The notes under the pieces are model-generated. The model made no database searches. It was not told the origin of the DNA and worked only from the letters and a program-made list of their open reading frames with translations. From Chara braunii (Eukaryota > Streptophyta > Charophyceae > Charales > Characeae), in contig BFEA01000029.1 in NCBI GenBank assembly GCA_003427395.1, positions 1,760,144-1,793,298 of the forward strand: DNA of 33,155 nucleotides, in the 5' to 3' direction. The position numbers and the translations under genes were made by a program. Shown here in pieces: positions 30,407 to 33,155 of the stretch (its first letter is position 1; each line of letters starts with the position of its first letter).

Positions 30407-30715
30407 ATCTAGAGGTTGTGTAACACCCCGTACAGATACGAGGCATCCGTACGGCCCATACGGCTTTACGTACGGGCCCGCAGGCGGCTGTACGGGTTGT
30501 ACGTACTGCTCTATGAGTCGTTTCGGCAACCCTCCCGGCAACTTTCTGACACATGAGGGGGTAGGGGGGGGGGGGGGGGGGCTGGGGTTTCGGGAAAAAA
30601 AAAAATTGATTGATTGATTGATTGATTTTTTTTTTATTGATTGATTGATTGATTGATTGCTCGATTGATTGATTAGGGGTGGTTGGTTGGGTGACGTGTT
30701 TCACAATCTAGAGGT
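30407..30715. mobile_element. 289-bp MITE with 10-bp target duplication
   Basis: The element is 30417-30705. ATCTAGAGGT is repeated exactly at 30407-30416 and 30706-30715. The ends TGTGTAACAC and GTGTTTCACA are inverted with one mismatch. A 9-11 bp duplication fits Mutator-like elements. The left part has CCGTACGG/TACGTACGG words, resembling the TACG words of the 766-bp element, and the ends are also similar (TGTGTAACAC against TGGGTAGCAC). The interior holds a G18 run (about 30569-30587) and a (TTGA)n repeat (30604-30675). It interrupts the LINE-D RT between motif B and motif C. Confidence 0.85.
30604..30675. repeat. (TTGA)n microsatellite
   Basis: ATTGATTGATTG units flank a T run inside the 289-bp MITE, next to a G-rich tract. 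It is simple-sequence expansion; the length may be approximate. Confidence 0.9.
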
Positions 30716-32690
30716 GCTATTGGATAACATACGTCATAATGATAATATTGAGGGACTGAGCCAAACCATCAAGAATAAAAAGGAAGTGCCCTGACCGATG
30801 ACCTGACCTTAGTATGTAAAAATACCAAAGTTAATTCAGTAAATCTCAGAAAAATACTTAATCTATATTGTGAGTTATCCGAAACCTCTATTAATTGGAG
30901 TACATCAATGTATTTTCTCCTTGACGAGTTCCAGTTGAAAGTGAACTTGGAATTAAAGGCGGTACATGCAAATTCATCGGAATGGTTTCTGGGAATTCAA
31001 GTATCTCTGACTAACAATGAGATGTTTCAAAACCATAATATTTTGGAAGAAAAACTCGTGAACAGGTTGTCAAGCTGGAAGTACACAAGATACTTGTCTT
31101 TGATGGACTGAGCTTTTGTGATCTCTTCGACAAGATTCTCGGTCATATGGTTTACCTTTGTAGTGCATCTTTGGATGATACAGCTTATAAGAACCCTAAG
31201 AAGGCAGCGACTAAGTTAATGTTAAAACCAGAAGTAGGTGAAGAAGAAGGGTTTATGACTAAGGTCGCATGGGAGTCAGTCACCTTTCCACGATTTGAAT
31301 GGGGTCTGGGCCTAGTGGACCCACAATGTCAGAACCTGACCCAATTACGAAGTGGCCTGTTAAAGCACTTTTGGAAGAGGGCAGGCCGCCATGGCTAACA
31401 ATGACCCTTTACATTTTGGCCTAAGAGTGGTCGTTGAGTTGTGAGGGAGATGTACTACCATGCATGTTAATTAAGTCATATACCAATAAGAGACTAAAGT
31501 CAGTGTTTTGAAGAAACATTATGCATGCATGACACTAGTTATTTCCCATGAGAGATTGCACCATAATATGAAAGACTCGATGCTAAATTAAATTTTGTTT
31601 GAAAATCCGTGAATATTATATTTGGATGGATAGGAATTATCGGCTCATAATTCAACAAGTCATTTTGGTAAATCATGGATTCATGGGTAGAAAAAGGAGT
31701 GGTGAGAGGAACGACATGTGGAATAAGGAAACCAAATTATTGAGAAGAGAACAACAAATTATAATTAGTCTGGGCAAGCTGAGAAAAATAGGGAGGAGAC
31801 TGCAAACACTGATAGACGGTATTCCTTGGTCGCAGAAACAAATTTTAATAGACAATAGAATTTCAGATACTGGATTATGGTGCCGTAATTTTACGGATGG
31901 AACGAATGTTATTTACGAAGTTAAAGATGAGCTTAGGACTAAGGACTATGATGCGAAAAAGTGGGATGTGCAAGATACTTTTTGGTACTCCAAGGAATTG
32001 TCCTCTTTCACAATTGGAGGCAATCCGCTTTGGAAGGTCTGTTGGAGATAACAACTAAACTTAAATTTAAATAAGAAAGACGCAGTTGGAGCGCAAGCTA
32101 ATTTACACTGTTGTTCTTCCTATGAGAGTTCATATAGTAAAGGCAATTGCAGTAGACTTTCGAGCTTTAGGTTGACTCCTAGGCCATCAAACTATCCTAT
32201 TAGATGAATACAAGTCGAAGGTGGAAACAAGTCTACCGTGACTGAGATCCAAAGGAAAAAAACAGCCAAACCAGTCTATTATTAAATGAAGGCAGAAGCA
32301 TGACTTGTTGACCATGTCTACGTTTCAATTACATTCAATATGCCAGCAACTTCGTAGACTGCCCTGACAGAAGAGAACCAATTTGCTCTGGCTTCATAGC
32401 TTCTGAACATCATCATCGGCAGTGAATCGGGTCCAAAGGGGAATGTATATCTCATAGACATGTGTACGCTGCAAATGGATTTGAAAAAACGACTGTCATC
32501 TATGGTTACAATAGAAAAATTATCGCCGTTTTTTTTTTGTGTTTATCACGGGTCCTTGACCTCTGTCATCTGTTAATAAACTGTTTATAATCTGTTTTTC
32601 ATGGCACATGCACCGTGGTCAACTGGAAGTCAAGGAAACCAACGTTTGCGAATTATGTCGTGCACATGAAGTGACAGGACAAACAGTTGA

Positions 32691-33155
32691 ACAAAGTGTT
32701 GGTAAACAGTTTGTAATCTGTTTATAATGTGTTGAACTGCGTAGGGCACGTTGAACTGTGTGTTGGTAAATAGTTGTTAAACAACTGAACACAAGACTTC
32801 ATGTTGGATATCAAATTCGATTTGTGATGGAAATGGGATGGAAATAAGATGAAAATGTGATGAATTGTATTGAAAATGTGATGGTGCTGTGTTTGGAATG
32901 AATGTGTCTGCCTGTTGATGGGATGACCATTCGTCTCGACGCATGCATGCGTCGATCGGAGCAATGTGGAGCATTCGATTGAGGACTCGCGTGACTCGAT
33001 CATTGTTGATAAAACGTGGTGTTTGTTGGGGATCTTCATTTTGCACCATGAATGAGAAAAGAATACGATCTTTTATGAGACTATGTTGACGCCTTAATTG
33101 GTGAACCTTCGTGCAATCGGACAATGCACTTTTACGACTGAGCCCTCCCGTCCCC
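32691..33155. other. right flank, no recognised gene
   Basis: Repeated phrases AATAAACTGTTTATAATCTG (about 32574) and TTGTAATCTGTTTATAATGTG (about 32710), and GATGGAAAT/GATGAAAAT words near 32825-32880, suggest low-complexity repeat. A perfect 20-bp palindrome, TCGACGCATGCATGCGTCGA, is at 32936-32955. Open frames on the minus strand at 32722-33124 are biased and carry no motif. It may include the rest of the LINE-D 3' region, but I see no tail. Confidence 0.5.

Larger units (their letters stand above)
26366..32690 (+). mobile_element. LINE-D: decayed LINE-B-type element with nested insertions
   Basis: From the ORF1 knuckle (26375) through endonuclease, RT and a probable C-terminal finger near 32620, segments align with LINE-B in order and on the same strand. 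They are separated by deletions, stops and frameshifts. Two insertions are visible: about 27195-28495 in ORF1 and 30417-30705 in the RT. The 5' UTR and ORF1 N-terminus are missing. No poly(A) end is evident. It is much more decayed than LINE-B. Confidence 0.85.
28930..32690 (+). pseudogene. LINE-D ORF2 remnants (endonuclease, RT, zinc finger)
   Basis: The endonuclease is recognisable by IQESKVDEYRM (about 29028, Glu kept), then WTVMSIYTPSDYNERISFLLEL and DADWN (29238-29355). A deletion of about 40 residues joins this to PPVRRRLDFF. The segment 29641-29970 matches LINE-B (AQVEQSFGNYPISYIYW, KETFRRLILY). A deletion of about 140 residues joins YFQEAL to LGLAHYLPTL near 30075. Motif A LLLDMEKAYDKL (about 30190) keeps the Asp lost in LINE-B. 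SLR*GCPLAPLL precedes the 289-bp MITE. Motif C ALTDDLTLVC (about 30788) follows, then the thumb region to about 32050. A possible CELC finger lies near 32653. Multiple stops and frameshifts make it non-functional. Confidence 0.82.

Noticed and set aside
32722-33124. Minus-strand frames of 105 and 115 codons at the right edge
   Set aside because: They overlap each other, are His/Ser/Phe-biased from repeated GATGGAAAT words, and carry no recognisable domain.

Overview
The window looks like repeat-only DNA from a eukaryotic nuclear genome. I found no host gene, rRNA, tRNA or bacterial-style operon. Almost everything recognisable is retrotransposon or small DNA-transposon sequence. The LINEs have L1-type architecture: ORF1 with a zinc knuckle, ORF2 with an APE endonuclease, reverse transcriptase and C-terminal zinc finger, and A-rich tails. 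This, with telomere-like TTAGGGTTT words, fits a green-lineage host (a streptophyte alga or plant), but nothing here proves the host. Two copies of a Tn5/Nextera mate-pair junction adapter show that this is an Illumina draft assembly with local errors.

Layout. 1-1043 is unassigned flank with a 104-bp palindromic MITE. An old, 5'-truncated minus-strand LINE (LINE-A) runs from about 16635 down to 1044, with poly(A) seen as T at 1044-1076. Its 3' UTR is split by two plus-strand insertions at one target, GGCAACAAT. These are a near full-length LINE (LINE-B, 1459-9409) and a 545-bp element with a LINE-type 3' tail (9420-9964). LINE-B ORF2 is itself split at its endonuclease DWN motif by a 766-bp inverted-repeat transposon (4492-5257).

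A plus-strand 5' half-LINE follows (LINE-C, about 16730-18175). Then come 8.2 kb without genes (18176-26365): a GC-rich part with the second adapter and an 86-bp duplication, a 122-bp tandem repeat, a TA microsatellite, an array of hairpins with a constant loop and changing complementary stems (21557-22520), and a degenerate 140-bp tandem repeat. The rest (26366 to about 32690) is a heavily decayed plus-strand LINE (LINE-D), interrupted in ORF1 by about 1.3 kb holding a 357-bp MITE and in the RT by a 289-bp MITE.

The copies interpret each other. Aligning LINE-B with LINE-C and LINE-D by eye locates stops, frameshifts, deletions and insertions, and shows conserved family traits: a zinc knuckle spaced C-x2-C-x4-H-x5-C and a C-terminal ORF1 domain that reads like a degenerate Nudix fold. 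All LINE copies appear dead. The most unusual signals are the covarying hairpin array, the Nudix-like ORF1 domain, and the foldback/MITE family that keeps an internal unit while its subterminal words change. All homology statements are by-eye comparisons within the window or recalled family motifs; no search was run.
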